From positions 310,001 through 374,000 of the forward strand of contig NZ_JBHRTF010000003.1 of NCBI RefSeq assembly GCF_042646205.1: DNA of 64,000 nt, read 5' to 3'. The stretch comes from Cellvibrio fontiphilus_A (GTDB lineage Bacteria > Pseudomonadota > Gammaproteobacteria > Pseudomonadales > Cellvibrionaceae). The notes under the pieces are model-generated. The model saw nothing but the letters and a program-made list of their open reading frames with translations. It searched no databases and was not told where the DNA came from. Positions 42,374 through 51,378 of this stretch are shown here, in pieces; position 1 is the first letter of the stretch; each line of letters opens with the position of its first letter. A program made the translations under genes and the position numbers.

Positions 42374-43372
42374 ATGTCGAATTTTTCCCAGCGTTTGCCG
42401 TCTCGCCTTGGCAAAGCTTTGCAATTGTTATCAACGGTCGCGGCAATATCGCCATTGGTATTGTCAGCCACTAGTTTTGCTGCTGATGTCAAAACACCTG
42501 CCATTCCTGGCGTGGTGAAAGAGGGCACCCTTGTACAATTTATCAAAGAAGGTTTTGAAGGGACTGAAGGGCCAATCGCTGCACCCGATGGCAGTTTGTT
42601 ATTTACGGAAACCCGCGCTAACCGCATTACCAAAATCGCTGCGGACAATACCATTTCCAGTTTTTTGGAAAACTCCAATGGTTCGAATGGCCTTGCATTC
42701 GCACCGAATGGCGACTTGATTACGGTGCAAGTGAATAACAATCAGGTAGGTGTGATTTATCCAAAAGGCCGTGAAAAAGTATTGACCAATAATTTTGAAG
42801 GCCAGCCCTTCCAACGCACCAATGATTTGGTATTAGCCAAAAATGGCGGCATTTATTTTACCGACAGCGGCCCCGGCCAAGGTGTAGTTGCAGAGCCTAA
42901 AACCGGCGTGTATTACATTAGCCCCGAAGGCAAGACCAAGCGCGTAGTGGGTATTAATGAAATTGAGCGCCCCAACGGTATTCAGCTGAGCCGCGATGAA
43001 AAAACCTTATACGTTGCTAATACCGGCGGTGAATATGTGTTGTCATTCAGCATTAATGCCGACGGCACCTTAAAAGACCGCAAGAATTTTGCAAAAATTC
43101 CTAATGGCCTGCAAAAGAACGAGCAGGGCGCACTGTCAAGTGGTGCAGATGGGTTGGCGATTGATGCGGAAGGGCGTTTGTACGTGACATCCAATGCTGG
43201 TGTTGATGTATTTGATGAACAGGGCAAATTCCTCGGCGGCATTCCTGTGCCACACAAACCGCAGAATGTTGCCTTTGCCGGTAAAGATAAGAAAACCCTC
43301 TACATCGTTGGCCGTGGTGCAGCGTATAAAGTTGCGGTACTTACTCCCGGCTTTGCTGGTCGCGTGAAATAA
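42374..43372 (+). CDS. Secreted SMP-30/gluconolactonase-like beta-propeller
   Basis: 332 residues with a signal peptide cleaved near SFA-ADV (about residue 37). A six-blade SMP-30/gluconolactonase/LRE propeller follows. Metal-site elements are visible: the Glu in GFEGTEGPIAA, the Asn of FQRTNDLVLA and RPNGIQLS, and the Asp in SSGADGLAID. Such enzymes hydrolyse sugar or aromatic lactones, or act as calcium-dependent hydrolases, here in the periplasm or outside the cell. It opens the 42-64 kb island and has its own sigma-54 promoter and terminator. Substrate unknown. Confidence 0.88.
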   Translation: MSNFSQRLPSRLGKALQLLSTVAAISPLVLSATSFAADVKTPAIPGVVKEGTLVQFIKEGFEGTEGPIAAPDGSLLFTETRANRITKIAADNTISSFLENSNGSNGLAFAPNGDLITVQVNNNQVGVIYPKGREKVLTNNFEGQPFQRTNDLVLAKNGGIYFTDSGPGQGVVAEPKTGVYYISPEGKTKRVVGINEIERPNGIQLSRDEKTLYVANTGGEYVLSFSINADGTLKDRKNFAKIPNGLQKNEQGALSSGADGLAIDAEGRLYVTSNAGVDVFDEQGKFLGGIPVPHKPQNVAFAGKDKKTLYIVGRGAAYKVAVLTPGFAGRVK

Positions 43373-43380
43373 TCCTACTG

Positions 43381-43425
43381 AGTAATTCATAAATCAGCAA
43401 TTCATAAATCAGTAATTCAAAAATC
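43381..43425 (+). repeat. Three 15-bp tandem repeats
   Basis: AGTAATTCATAAATC and two near copies (43381-43395, 43396-43410, 43411-43425), directly after the SMP-30 stop. Confidence 0.88.
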
Positions 43426-43455
43426 CTGCAGGAGCAATTCTGCGGGATTTTTTTG
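43422..43455 (+). terminator. Terminator after the SMP-30 gene
   Basis: AATCCTGCAG and CTGCGGGATT (one G-T pair) with an eight-base loop and a run of T. Confidence 0.85.
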
Positions 43456-43779
43456 AAAAAAATAAAACCTGCAATTGGCAATCTAGAGCAATCAAAAAAC
43501 AGCAGCCAAGTGTTGGCTAATCATCAGTCTGTAGGCTTGCTACTGCTTAAATAAAAACAATCGTATGGCTTGCCTCTTTTTGGCTTAAGCACCTGCCAAA
43601 AGGTTATTTCAAAAAACCCTTAAAAATCAATTATCTAAAACTTAATTAAAAAATTTTGTGGAAAATACAACAGGTAATCCTTCGCTGGTATGGCACTTGC
43701 TCTATAGGTGTTATCCCAGAGTGTTTCTGGTAACCCATGTTGGTGTGGGAAATTCCATCGTGTTGAAGGACATTGCGTT
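43456..43779. other. Regulatory region upstream of the rhodanese operon
   Basis: 324 bases, A/T-rich, no coding evidence. Upstream of the sigma-54 promoter are two inverted repeats: AGCCAAGTGTTGGCT (43504-43518) and TTTTGGC-N10-GCCAAAA (43578-43601). Both are at distances usual for activator sites. Confidence 0.6.
43686..43701 (+). promoter_or_regulatory. Sigma-54 promoter of the rhodanese-DUF6644 operon
   Basis: TGGTATGGCACTTGCT: GG and GC 10 bases apart, TTGCT intact, two mismatches in the -24 half. Predicted start near 43712, about 68 bases before the ATG. Confidence 0.72.
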
Positions 43780-44262
43780 ATGAAATCGCCTGTTAAATCG
43801 TCTCTTAAATCATTTGCCAAGTTGTTGTCTGCTGTGACGCTAATCGCTGCGCCATTGTTGTTTACCCCTGTTTCATTTGCCCAAACACAAGCGGCAAATG
43901 CTGCGCCTGCCGCGAAATATGAAGCAAAAAGCCCAAAATTAAACCGTGCACAAATTGATAAATTATTGAGCAAACCTGAGCAACTTATTTTTATTGACCT
44001 GCGCCGCCCGGATGAACTCAGCAGAATCGGTGGTTTCCCTGTTTACCTCAGTATCCAGTTGGCCGATCTTGAAAAGAGCCTCGCCTTTATTCCGAAAGAC
44101 CGCACTATTGTCACGCTATCCAATCACGCTGGCCGTGCGCTGCGCGGTGCAGATTTGCTCGCTGAAAAAGGCTTCAAAGTCGCAGGTGCTGCCGGTGTAC
44201 AAGATTATGAAGCAGAAGGCGGCACCCTGAGCAAAATCGTTCCTCCAGCTCCAAAAGGTTAA
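43780..44262 (+). CDS. Secreted rhodanese-like protein lacking the catalytic cysteine
   Basis: 160 residues from the ATG at 43780; the frame extends upstream without start features. A signal peptide ends near SFA-QTQ. The rhodanese fold is seen in LIFIDLRRPDELSRIGG and the later GADLLAEKGFKVAGAAGVQDYE. The active-site loop, normally C-x-x-G-x-R, reads LSNHAGRALRG, so the sulfur-carrying cysteine is absent and sulfur transfer is not expected. It may be a binding or regulatory domain. It begins an operon of five genes through 46785, and the next start is six bases after its stop. Confidence 0.82.
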   Translation: MKSPVKSSLKSFAKLLSAVTLIAAPLLFTPVSFAQTQAANAAPAAKYEAKSPKLNRAQIDKLLSKPEQLIFIDLRRPDELSRIGGFPVYLSIQLADLEKSLAFIPKDRTIVTLSNHAGRALRGADLLAEKGFKVAGAAGVQDYEAEGGTLSKIVPPAPKG

Positions 44263-44267
44263 TACAA

Positions 44268-44780
44268 ATGAGCGCAACTGATTTACTTCAAACCATGTAT
44301 GACTCGCCCCTGGGAACATCGCTTGCTGAGTCGCTTTATATGTACCCCTTGGTGGAGGGCGTGCATTTACTCAGCCTGGCTTTTTCATTTGGTTTGATTG
44401 TGCTTACGGATTTGCGGTTGATTGGTATTGCGTTTAGCCGTGTTCCCGTCGCCATTGTGTTGCAGCAATTGCGCCCTTGGTTACTCGGTGGATTTGTCGT
44501 CACTTTTGTCACCGGCATTTTGCTCACCTTTGCCGCTGGTCCTGAATTAATCGCATCACCTATTTTTCCCTTGAAATTGTTGCTGATTGTTTTGGCCGGT
44601 ATTAATGCGCTGTGGTTTGAACTGAAATTCGGGCGCAGCGTTACAAACTGGGGGCTCGCATCTGCGCTTCCTGCTGCCTTACCCGCAGGTGCGAAATTGG
44701 CGGGGTGGATATCGCTGGTGCTGTGGAGTGCGGTGGTCGTTTTAGGGCGATTAATTCCCTATCTGGACTCTGGTTTTTAA
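44268..44780 (+). CDS. DUF6644-type membrane protein (first copy)
   Basis: 170 residues with about four to five membrane helices. Recognisable pattern: YMYPLVEGVHLLSLAFSFGLIVLTDLRLIGI, with the His in the first helix and the DLRL motif. The remaining helices, around PLKLLLIVLAGINALWFEL, are typical of the family. These proteins resemble small di-helical electron-transfer or heme membrane proteins but no activity is established. The gene follows the rhodanese gene by six bases and precedes a second, divergent relative, suggesting a heterodimer in the inner membrane. Confidence 0.75.
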   Translation: MSATDLLQTMYDSPLGTSLAESLYMYPLVEGVHLLSLAFSFGLIVLTDLRLIGIAFSRVPVAIVLQQLRPWLLGGFVVTFVTGILLTFAAGPELIASPIFPLKLLLIVLAGINALWFELKFGRSVTNWGLASALPAALPAGAKLAGWISLVLWSAVVVLGRLIPYLDSGF

Positions 44781-44806
44781 GCAATTTTTTGTATGGGCAA
44801 CTTATC

Positions 44807-45286
44807 ATGAACACCCAGGAATTATTTCAAGCTGTACAAAATAGTGATATCGCCATTGCTTTGGGGCAGGCGCCGATTTTTTTTGGAATTCTGGCGCAAC
44901 TCTTTCATATCAGCGGGCTGGTATTGCTGCTGACTTCCATTTTGTTAGTGAATTTGCGTTTGCTGGGTGTTGGCTTTACCTGGTTCTCGGCACCGCAACT
45001 AGCGCAATACACCAAACCGTTTATTTATACCGGATTGCTTTTTTTAATTCTGTCCGGTGTTTTTATGTTGGCTCCCAGCGCTGCACTCTACGAACCCAAC
45101 CCTGCATTTTGGATCAAGCTCAAACTCTTTGCAGTGGCCTTGTTTATCCAATTTACGCTCTACCGCGCCGTGAGCACTAACGAAAACCCTAATCGCGTTC
45201 TGGCGGTGACAACTGCCATTGTATCGCTGGTGCTTTGGTTCAGTGTTGGCCTTGCGGGCAGGGCGATAGGTTTTGTGGCGGCCTGA
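44807..45286 (+). CDS. DUF6644-type membrane protein (second copy)
   Basis: 159 residues from the ATG at 44807; the frame is open further upstream inside the previous gene. Four membrane helices. FGILAQLFHISGLVLLLTSILLVNLRLLGVGF repeats the His-to-NLRLLG arrangement of the preceding protein (VEGVHLL to DLRLIG), so the two are paralogues. PAFWIKLKLFAVALFIQFTLYRAV forms the third helix region. It starts 26 bases after the first copy. The pair plus a secreted rhodanese-like and a heme lipoprotein suggests an envelope redox module. Confidence 0.75.
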   Translation: MNTQELFQAVQNSDIAIALGQAPIFFGILAQLFHISGLVLLLTSILLVNLRLLGVGFTWFSAPQLAQYTKPFIYTGLLFLILSGVFMLAPSAALYEPNPAFWIKLKLFAVALFIQFTLYRAVSTNENPNRVLAVTTAIVSLVLWFSVGLAGRAIGFVAA

Positions 45287-45354
45287 TTTTTTTCTCATCT
45301 ATCTCTTTAAATCAATTCATCTAAATCAAACCATTTAATAAAAGAGGAAAACCA

Positions 45355-46095
45355 ATGAAACTTAAAATGCTTGCTATCTGTACCGGTCTGTTAGGTGCCA
45401 GTGTTGCTTTTTCCAGTGTGTCTGTGTTTGCGCAAAATACTGCGCCTGCCGCTGCACCCGCACAACAACAGCGTCCGCAAATCAGCCCTGAAGAAGCGCT
45501 GCAAAAATTCAGCTTTTTTGTGACCAGTGTTGGTTTGGGCAAGGGCGCAAATCTGGGTGGTTTGGCCGGTGCGGATGCACATTGCCAAACACTGGCAAAA
45601 GCTGCTGGTGCAGGCAATAAAACCTGGCGTGCCTATTTAAGTACACAAGCAGCGGATGGCAAGCCCGCCGTTAATGCGCGTGACCGCATCGGCAAAGGCC
45701 CTTGGTACAACGTAAAAGGTGTGCTGATTGCCAACGACCTTGGGCATTTGCATGGCGACACTCTCGCGCAAGCACAATTGGGCAGCAACCTCACTCGCAA
45801 TCAGGCGTTTAATGAAAAAGGTGAGCGCGTGTTAGCGGCGGGCGATACACCCAACCAGCACGATATTCTTACCGGCTCCAAAACCGATGGCACCGCGTTT
45901 ACCGATGCCGCCGATCACACCTGTAAAAATTACACCAGCACGGCTGCCGATGGCTCTGTGCAAGTGGGCCACTTTGACCGCACCGGTGGCGGCAATGCCT
46001 CCTGGAATTCGGCGCATGGCAGCCGTGGTTGCAGTCAGGAAAATTTAATCAGCACCGGTGGTGCGGGGCTCTTTTATTGTTTTGCGGTGAATTAA
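45355..46095 (+). CDS. Secreted lectin-like (endostatin/C-type-lectin fold) protein
   Basis: 246 residues with a signal peptide ending near VFA-QNT and a Gln/Pro/Ala-rich linker. The domain begins FFVTSVGLGKGANLGGLAGADAHCQTLA and continues WRAYLSTQ, RIGKGPWYN and GSRGCSQENL, the pattern of uncharacterised secreted proteins with a collagen-XVIII/C-type-lectin-like fold. Cysteines near the start and end of the domain could form the fold's disulfides. It probably binds a carbohydrate or another ligand outside the inner membrane. A clear AGAGGAAAA ribosome-binding site precedes it. Function unknown. Confidence 0.72.
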   Translation: MKLKMLAICTGLLGASVAFSSVSVFAQNTAPAAAPAQQQRPQISPEEALQKFSFFVTSVGLGKGANLGGLAGADAHCQTLAKAAGAGNKTWRAYLSTQAADGKPAVNARDRIGKGPWYNVKGVLIANDLGHLHGDTLAQAQLGSNLTRNQAFNEKGERVLAAGDTPNQHDILTGSKTDGTAFTDAADHTCKNYTSTAADGSVQVGHFDRTGGGNASWNSAHGSRGCSQENLISTGGAGLFYCFAVN

Positions 46096-46152
46096 TTTTT
46101 TGTGAACTTATTTTTTACTCAATATGTTTGTGAATTTTTTCAGGAGTAAATC

Positions 46153-46785
46153 ATGCAGCGCCAATTTACCTCTGTAGCCTGTATCGCGCTGCTGGCATTG
46201 GCATCCGGTTGTGAAAAGCAACCGGATTCCGCGAACAATATCGCAGCCAATATCGCAGCGAAAACCACCACAGCTGTGGCATCCGCAGTGGCTACTGAAT
46301 CGTCAAACTCTGTTAATCCTTTTAAGCCCTCGGCGACTCTGCAAGAAATTATGTTGTCGGTGATTGACCCGAATGTTGATCCCATTTGGAATGCCATTTC
46401 TACCGAAGTGACTGAACAAGGTGAAATAGAAACGCGCCCGGACAGTGATGAGGATTGGGCTACTCTGCGCAATCATGCAATTAGCTTGCGCGAGGCTTCC
46501 AATTTATTAGTGATAGAAGGGCGTGCGGTTGCGCATAGCCATGCCAATACCTCCAGTCACGAATCGGAATTACAGGCCGATGCCATTCAAGCATTGATTG
46601 CTGCGCAGTGGTCTGAATTTATTGCGCGCGCCCATGCCTTGCACGATGCAGCCAATTTAGCGATTGAAGCAATCGATGCAAAAAATGTGGAAAGGCTGGA
46701 AGAAGTCGGTGGGATTATCGAGCACAGCTGTGAAGGCTGCCATTCACAGTTTTGGTATCCGGGCGATAAGGTTCCTACTCATTAG
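46153..46785 (+). CDS. Lipoprotein with C-terminal heme c motif (cytochrome c'-like)
   Basis: 210 residues. The lipobox ALASGC (Cys20) indicates a lipid-anchored periplasmic protein. An Ala/Thr/Asn-rich linker is followed by a mostly helical domain with one heme attachment site close to the C-terminus (CEGCH, about 193-197). This places it near cytochrome c' or c556-type four-helix bundles. Such proteins carry electrons or bind small gases. CAGGAG lies before the ATG. It is the last gene of the rhodanese operon and faces a terminator shared with the convergent efflux genes. A similar C-terminal heme protein lies at 59664-60104. Confidence 0.78.
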   Translation: MQRQFTSVACIALLALASGCEKQPDSANNIAANIAAKTTTAVASAVATESSNSVNPFKPSATLQEIMLSVIDPNVDPIWNAISTEVTEQGEIETRPDSDEDWATLRNHAISLREASNLLVIEGRAVAHSHANTSSHESELQADAIQALIAAQWSEFIARAHALHDAANLAIEAIDAKNVERLEEVGGIIEHSCEGCHSQFWYPGDKVPTH

Positions 46786-46806
46786 TCGTACTGATCATAA
46801 ACAGCG

Positions 46807-46835
46807 GTCACTCCCTTAAGCGGGAGTGACTTTAT
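46807..46835. terminator. Bidirectional terminator between convergent operons
   Basis: GTCACTCCC and GGGAGTGAC (46807-46815, 46822-46830) with a six-base loop, then TTTATAAAAA. Confidence 0.88.
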
Positions 46836-46840
46836 AAAAA

Positions 46841-48040
46841 TTACCGTGTAAGGGTTGCCGGTTTCCATTCCCGCGTTTTCACTAATTCATTTTCCATTAA
46901 TTGATCAGGCGGGCTGACCACCAGTGTGTCGGCAGCGCTTATCCCCTCCAGCACTTCAACATCACGCCCCAAATCGCGCCCGAGTTTTACATTGCGAAAT
47001 TGAATTTTATTATCGGCATCAACCACTGCAATACGTTGGAATTGATCGCGAATAATTAAGGTTGCGGAGGGAACTATTAATGTTTCTACGCTATTGCTGA
47101 CGGGAATATTCACTTCAGCATAAGCGCCCGGTAATAAACTGGCATTTTTATTGGGCAATAATAAATCCACCTGCCGCGAGCGAGTGCTGGGATCTATACC
47201 GCCAGCGATACGCTCAACCTGTGCAGACACTGTGCCTTGCACTTCGCGCAGTGTGAGTTCTACTGGCTGGCCAATCGCGAGATTATCCGCATACGACTGC
47301 GGAACCCAAATGCTTGCGCGCAATGGATCGGTTTGGGTGATGGCAAATAATTCTTTATCGCCTTGCGCAACATAATCGCCAATTTCAATACTGCGGCGGG
47401 TGATGATGCCATCAAAAGGTGCGCGGATATGACGGAAATTTTCGACATTATCCAAACGCTTGACGTTGGCATCGGCCGCTTGTAGATCGGCGCGAGCCTG
47501 ACGTACGGCGCTGCGTTTTTCATCCAAATCCTGTAATGAAATAGCGCTCTCGCGTTGTGCGAGTGAATCCCAGCGCGCCAGTGTTTTTTCTGTCAGCTCC
47601 AAATGTGCGGCCAATTGTTCGCGTTCGGCTTTTGCCTGCGCGAGTTGCTGCTCCTGCTCCGGCGTATCGAGTGTGGCAAGCAACTCACCGCGCTTGGCGT
47701 AATCGCCAATGCCTTTGTGCCACTGTGACACATAACCGTTGGTGCGCGCGTAAATCACCGCTTCGGTATTGCCGCGCAAACTGGTTGGCAAACGCAGGTT
47801 GTGCTGTAGCGCTCCGGGTTTTGCATTGGTGGTCAGTACACTGCGCTCCAGTGTGGCCGCAGTGTATTCCTCCAGTGCTTTGGCATCGCGCTGGTTCACC
47901 AGTGCACGTGTTGCGCCGCTCACTAACAATAATCCCACTAGCGCAAATGCTACACGTCGCGTTGTGACCTGCGTTTTTTTATCCTGCACGAGTGGCGTCG
48001 CCTGTGAATCGCCAGTGGGTAAACGGTGGTAATCATTCAT
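46841..48040 (-). CDS. RND efflux periplasmic adaptor (MFP)
   Basis: 399 residues from the ATG at 48040. One N-terminal membrane helix anchors a HlyD/AcrA-type adaptor. The lipoyl domain halves (VIYARTNGYVSQWHKGIGDYAKRGELLATLDTPE and IRAPFDGIITRRSIEIGDYVAQGD) bracket an alpha-helical hairpin of heptad-like EQQLAQAKAEREQLAAHLE. A beta-barrel domain and the membrane-proximal domain follow. It bridges the RND pump encoded just upstream to an outer-membrane channel; no TolC-type gene is present here, so the channel must be elsewhere. It follows the pump gene by 62 bases on the same transcript. Confidence 0.93.
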   Translation of the reverse strand: MNDYHRLPTGDSQATPLVQDKKTQVTTRRVAFALVGLLLVSGATRALVNQRDAKALEEYTAATLERSVLTTNAKPGALQHNLRLPTSLRGNTEAVIYARTNGYVSQWHKGIGDYAKRGELLATLDTPEQEQQLAQAKAEREQLAAHLELTEKTLARWDSLAQRESAISLQDLDEKRSAVRQARADLQAADANVKRLDNVENFRHIRAPFDGIITRRSIEIGDYVAQGDKELFAITQTDPLRASIWVPQSYADNLAIGQPVELTLREVQGTVSAQVERIAGGIDPSTRSRQVDLLLPNKNASLLPGAYAEVNIPVSNSVETLIVPSATLIIRDQFQRIAVVDADNKIQFRNVKLGRDLGRDVEVLEGISAADTLVVSPPDQLMENELVKTREWKPATLTR

Positions 48041-48102
48041 AGTCAATCACTACATACTCAAAAAAATAAAATGGTTCAGGTCAATTAATCTGTGCAAAAA
48101 AC

Positions 48103-51100
48103 CTAATAGCTAAATGCAGAAACAGACTGGCCATGCGGTGTGCGTTTTAATAAATACTGGTGGATGCTGGCAAATACCAGCGGCACAAATACCAGTGTAG
48201 ACACAGTGGCAAACAACAAGCCGCCAATTACCGCACGCCCCAGTGGCGCGTTTTGTTCGCCGCCTTGGCCGAGGCCGAGCGCCATGGGCAACATGCCTGC
48301 CATCATCGCGCAGGCGGTCATAAGTACCGGGCGCAAACGCGTAGCAGCGGCATCCAATGCGGCCGCGATGGGCGCTGCGCCTTCTTGCAAACGTGTGCGC
48401 GCAAATGACACCAATAAAATACTGTTGGCCGTTGCCACACCCATGGTCATGATGGTGCCGGTCAGTGCCGGAACGCTGAGTGTGGTGCCGGTTAAAAATA
48501 GCATCCAGGCAATACCTGCGAGTGCAGCGGGCAGGGCGCTGATAATAATCAGCGGGTCAAGCCAGCTTTGAAAATTAATCACCACTAAAAAATACACCAG
48601 CACCACAGCCATCAAAATGCCGAGTGTCAGGCCATTAAAGGCCTCGTTGAGTGTTTCTATTTGGCCGCGTACTTTAATCTCTACACCGCGTGGCAATTGA
48701 TTTTTAAATTCTGCAATCAACTTATTGATGTCGCGGCTGATTGCACCTAAATCCCGCTCCTGGAAATTCGCGTGAATATTAATCATGCTGGTGTTGTTGT
48801 AACGGTTAACGGCGGATACCTGCGAACTGCGTTCATAGGTCACCAGATTGCCTAGCAATTGCTGTTTGCCATCACTGCCTTTGCCAATCGGAATCGCCAA
48901 CAGTTCTTCCAGCGAATCCATTTCCATTTCTATGGTTTTTGCACCTATGTTGTAGGTGTTGCCATTGGCTTCGTTTAACCAGTAGGTTGGTGTGGTCTGC
49001 ATACTGCCGCTGAGGGAGATCATCATATTCTCTGCAACATTGCGCGCGCTTAGCCCAAGTTGGTGTAATTGAGTGCGGTTCATTTGCAACGATAAAGTGG
49101 GCTTGCTCCAGCGCTGGTACACGTGTGCATCCACAATGCCGGGAATGTTGCGCAGCGCATGATTAAATTGCGCGGTAATGGGCAATACATCCTGCGCTTT
49201 ACCGCCAATAAATTGCACATCAATCGGTGCAGGAATTCCAAAATTTAATGTTTGGCTAATTTGGTCGGCGGGTTGGAAAAAGAATTCCACATGAGGGAAG
49301 CGCTGCGGCAGTATCAGGCGCAGTTGTTTCATAATGGCATTGCTATCCATTTCTTCTGTATTACCGCTTAGGCCACCTTTTTTAAAGCTGAATAAAATTT
49401 CTGTATCAGCCGATTCAGCCGAGCCTGAATTTCCATTCAGTGTATTAATGGTGCTGTAAGGCCCGCCGATAATATCCAGCATATCGCCCATTTGCTCCGC
49501 GGGAATGACTGCGCGAATTTCCTTATGTATTTCATCAATCAATGCCGGCATTTGTTCAAGGCGAGTACCCGAGGGTGCACGCACATGCAAACGCAATTGG
49601 CCGCTGTCTACCACCGGGAATAAATCCTGCCCCAGCAGTGGAAACAAACCGATGGATAGCACACAAAACCCCAGAAAGCAGGCAATTGCACGTTTGGGTT
49701 TTTGCAGCAGTTCTGCCATGACTAAGGTGAAACGGCTGCGAAAATTTTCAAAGCCGCGATTAAAACGCAAATGCACCCGCATAAACCGGTTGTGTGGTTT
49801 AGCAGAATTTTCCACGGTGTGGAGCTGGCTGATGTCATGTGTTTGTTGGTTATCAGAATGCGTGTGCTGGGCTATAGAATTTGTGTGCTGAGTGGCAGCA
49901 TGATTACGCATCATAAACATCACCAAAGTCGGCACCAGCGTGCGCGATATAACGTAAGACGCAATCATCGCAAACACCACCGCTTGCCCGAGCGGAATAA
50001 ACAAATAGCTGGCAATGCCATCCAGAAAAAACATCGGCACAAACACAATACAAATACACAGGGTGGATACAAATGCTGGTACGGCAATTTCTTGCGCGCC
50101 ATCCAAAATGGCTTGCAGGGGCCCTTTACCCATCGCCATGTGCCGCTCAACGTTTTCAATTTCTACCGTCGCGTCATCGACAAGAATACCCACGGCCAAT
50201 GCAAGGCCGCCGAGCGTCATCAAGTTAATGGTCTGCCCAATCAAATGCAGGCAAATAAGCGACACCATAATGGAAAGCGGAATAGACACCGCAATAATCA
50301 GCGTGCTGCGCCAGTTGCCTAAAAATAACAAAATCAAACTCGTGGTGAGGCAGGCCGCAATTAACCCCTCATGCACCACATTGTTGATGGCCGCTTTCAC
50401 AAAAATGGATTGGTCAAACATCAGTTTAATATCAATGCCCTCCGGCATTTTGGCGAGCATTTCGGGAATAGAATTTTTAATGTGGTTAACGGCCTCAATG
50501 GTGGATACACCACCAAATGCCAATACTGAGTTCAATACACTGCGCGATCCATTTTGGCGGGCAATGGTTGTGGCCGGTAAAAAACCATCGCGCACGTTTG
50601 CAACATCGCGCAACAATAATGTGCGGCCGCGTTCACTGCGCAGTGGAATATTGCCAATCTCATCAATGGTCGCAATCGCGCCATTTAATTTAATATCAAA
50701 CTCGCTATCGCCCACTTTCATGGTGCCGGTGGGCAAAATTAAATTTTGCGCACCCATCGCCGCTACTACTTCTGCAGGTGTAATGTTATTGGCGAGCAGC
50801 GCTGCCGCATTAATATCTACCGAGATCTGACGCGAGCGCGAACCGTAAGGGAAGGTGAGTGAAAGCCCTTTTTTACTGGACACAATAGGCCTCAACACAG
50901 TACCTGCGGCATCACCAATTTCAATATCAGAAAGGCTGTCGCTGGAAATACTTAACTGCACCACCGGCAATTCCGATGCCGACCAAGCCCGAACACGCCC
51001 CGCCTGAATTCCCTGCGGCATACCCCGCGCTGCGCCGTTAGCACTCATAGTGGTTTGTGTCAGCGCGGTATTAATATCGGTTCCCGGCTGAAAAAATACT

Positions 51101-51378
51101 TTCACAATGCCCATGCCCGCAGCAGAGAAAGATTCCGTATGCGCAACATTATCCACCGCCTGCCCAAGCTCCCGCTCCGCCTGCGCCGTAACCCGCTCAG
51201 ACATCTCCTTCGCCGTCATCCCCCGGTATTCCCACAGCTGCGCTACCACAGGAATATTAATTTGGGGAAAAATATCCGTCGGCATCCGCACTAATACAAA
51301 CGGCATCGCCAACAAAATCAAAATCGCCGCCACAATAAATGTATAAGGGCGGCGCAACGCAATATTAACAATCCACAT
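48103..51378 (-). CDS. RND multidrug efflux permease (AcrB/HAE family)
   Basis: 1091 residues from the ATG at 51378 (MWIVNIALRRPY). An upstream in-frame ATG at 51450 overlaps the sigma-54 promoter and is rejected. Twelve membrane helices and two large periplasmic loops; the proton-relay region LALAVGILVDDATVEIENVERH carries the Asp pair. An unusual His/Gln/Thr-rich insertion (NHAATQHTNSIAQHTHSDNQ and following) lies in the cytoplasmic loop between helices 6 and 7. It probably exports a toxic substrate, intermediate or product of the island, since it shares the sigma-54-type control of its neighbours. Confidence 0.93.
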   Translation of the reverse strand: MWIVNIALRRPYTFIVAAILILLAMPFVLVRMPTDIFPQINIPVVAQLWEYRGMTAKEMSERVTAQAERELGQAVDNVAHTESFSAAGMGIVKVFFQPGTDINTALTQTTMSANGAARGMPQGIQAGRVRAWSASELPVVQLSISSDSLSDIEIGDAAGTVLRPIVSSKKGLSLTFPYGSRSRQISVDINAAALLANNITPAEVVAAMGAQNLILPTGTMKVGDSEFDIKLNGAIATIDEIGNIPLRSERGRTLLLRDVANVRDGFLPATTIARQNGSRSVLNSVLAFGGVSTIEAVNHIKNSIPEMLAKMPEGIDIKLMFDQSIFVKAAINNVVHEGLIAACLTTSLILLFLGNWRSTLIIAVSIPLSIMVSLICLHLIGQTINLMTLGGLALAVGILVDDATVEIENVERHMAMGKGPLQAILDGAQEIAVPAFVSTLCICIVFVPMFFLDGIASYLFIPLGQAVVFAMIASYVISRTLVPTLVMFMMRNHAATQHTNSIAQHTHSDNQQTHDISQLHTVENSAKPHNRFMRVHLRFNRGFENFRSRFTLVMAELLQKPKRAIACFLGFCVLSIGLFPLLGQDLFPVVDSGQLRLHVRAPSGTRLEQMPALIDEIHKEIRAVIPAEQMGDMLDIIGGPYSTINTLNGNSGSAESADTEILFSFKKGGLSGNTEEMDSNAIMKQLRLILPQRFPHVEFFFQPADQISQTLNFGIPAPIDVQFIGGKAQDVLPITAQFNHALRNIPGIVDAHVYQRWSKPTLSLQMNRTQLHQLGLSARNVAENMMISLSGSMQTTPTYWLNEANGNTYNIGAKTIEMEMDSLEELLAIPIGKGSDGKQQLLGNLVTYERSSQVSAVNRYNNTSMINIHANFQERDLGAISRDINKLIAEFKNQLPRGVEIKVRGQIETLNEAFNGLTLGILMAVVLVYFLVVINFQSWLDPLIIISALPAALAGIAWMLFLTGTTLSVPALTGTIMTMGVATANSILLVSFARTRLQEGAAPIAAALDAAATRLRPVLMTACAMMAGMLPMALGLGQGGEQNAPLGRAVIGGLLFATVSTLVFVPLVFASIHQYLLKRTPHGQSVSAFSY

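Noticed and set aside
43561..43601. Additional sigma-54 promoters suggested by TGGCTTGCC and TGGCTTAAGCACCTGCC
   Set aside because: The spacing between GG and GC is not 10 bases; the second sequence is part of an inverted repeat.
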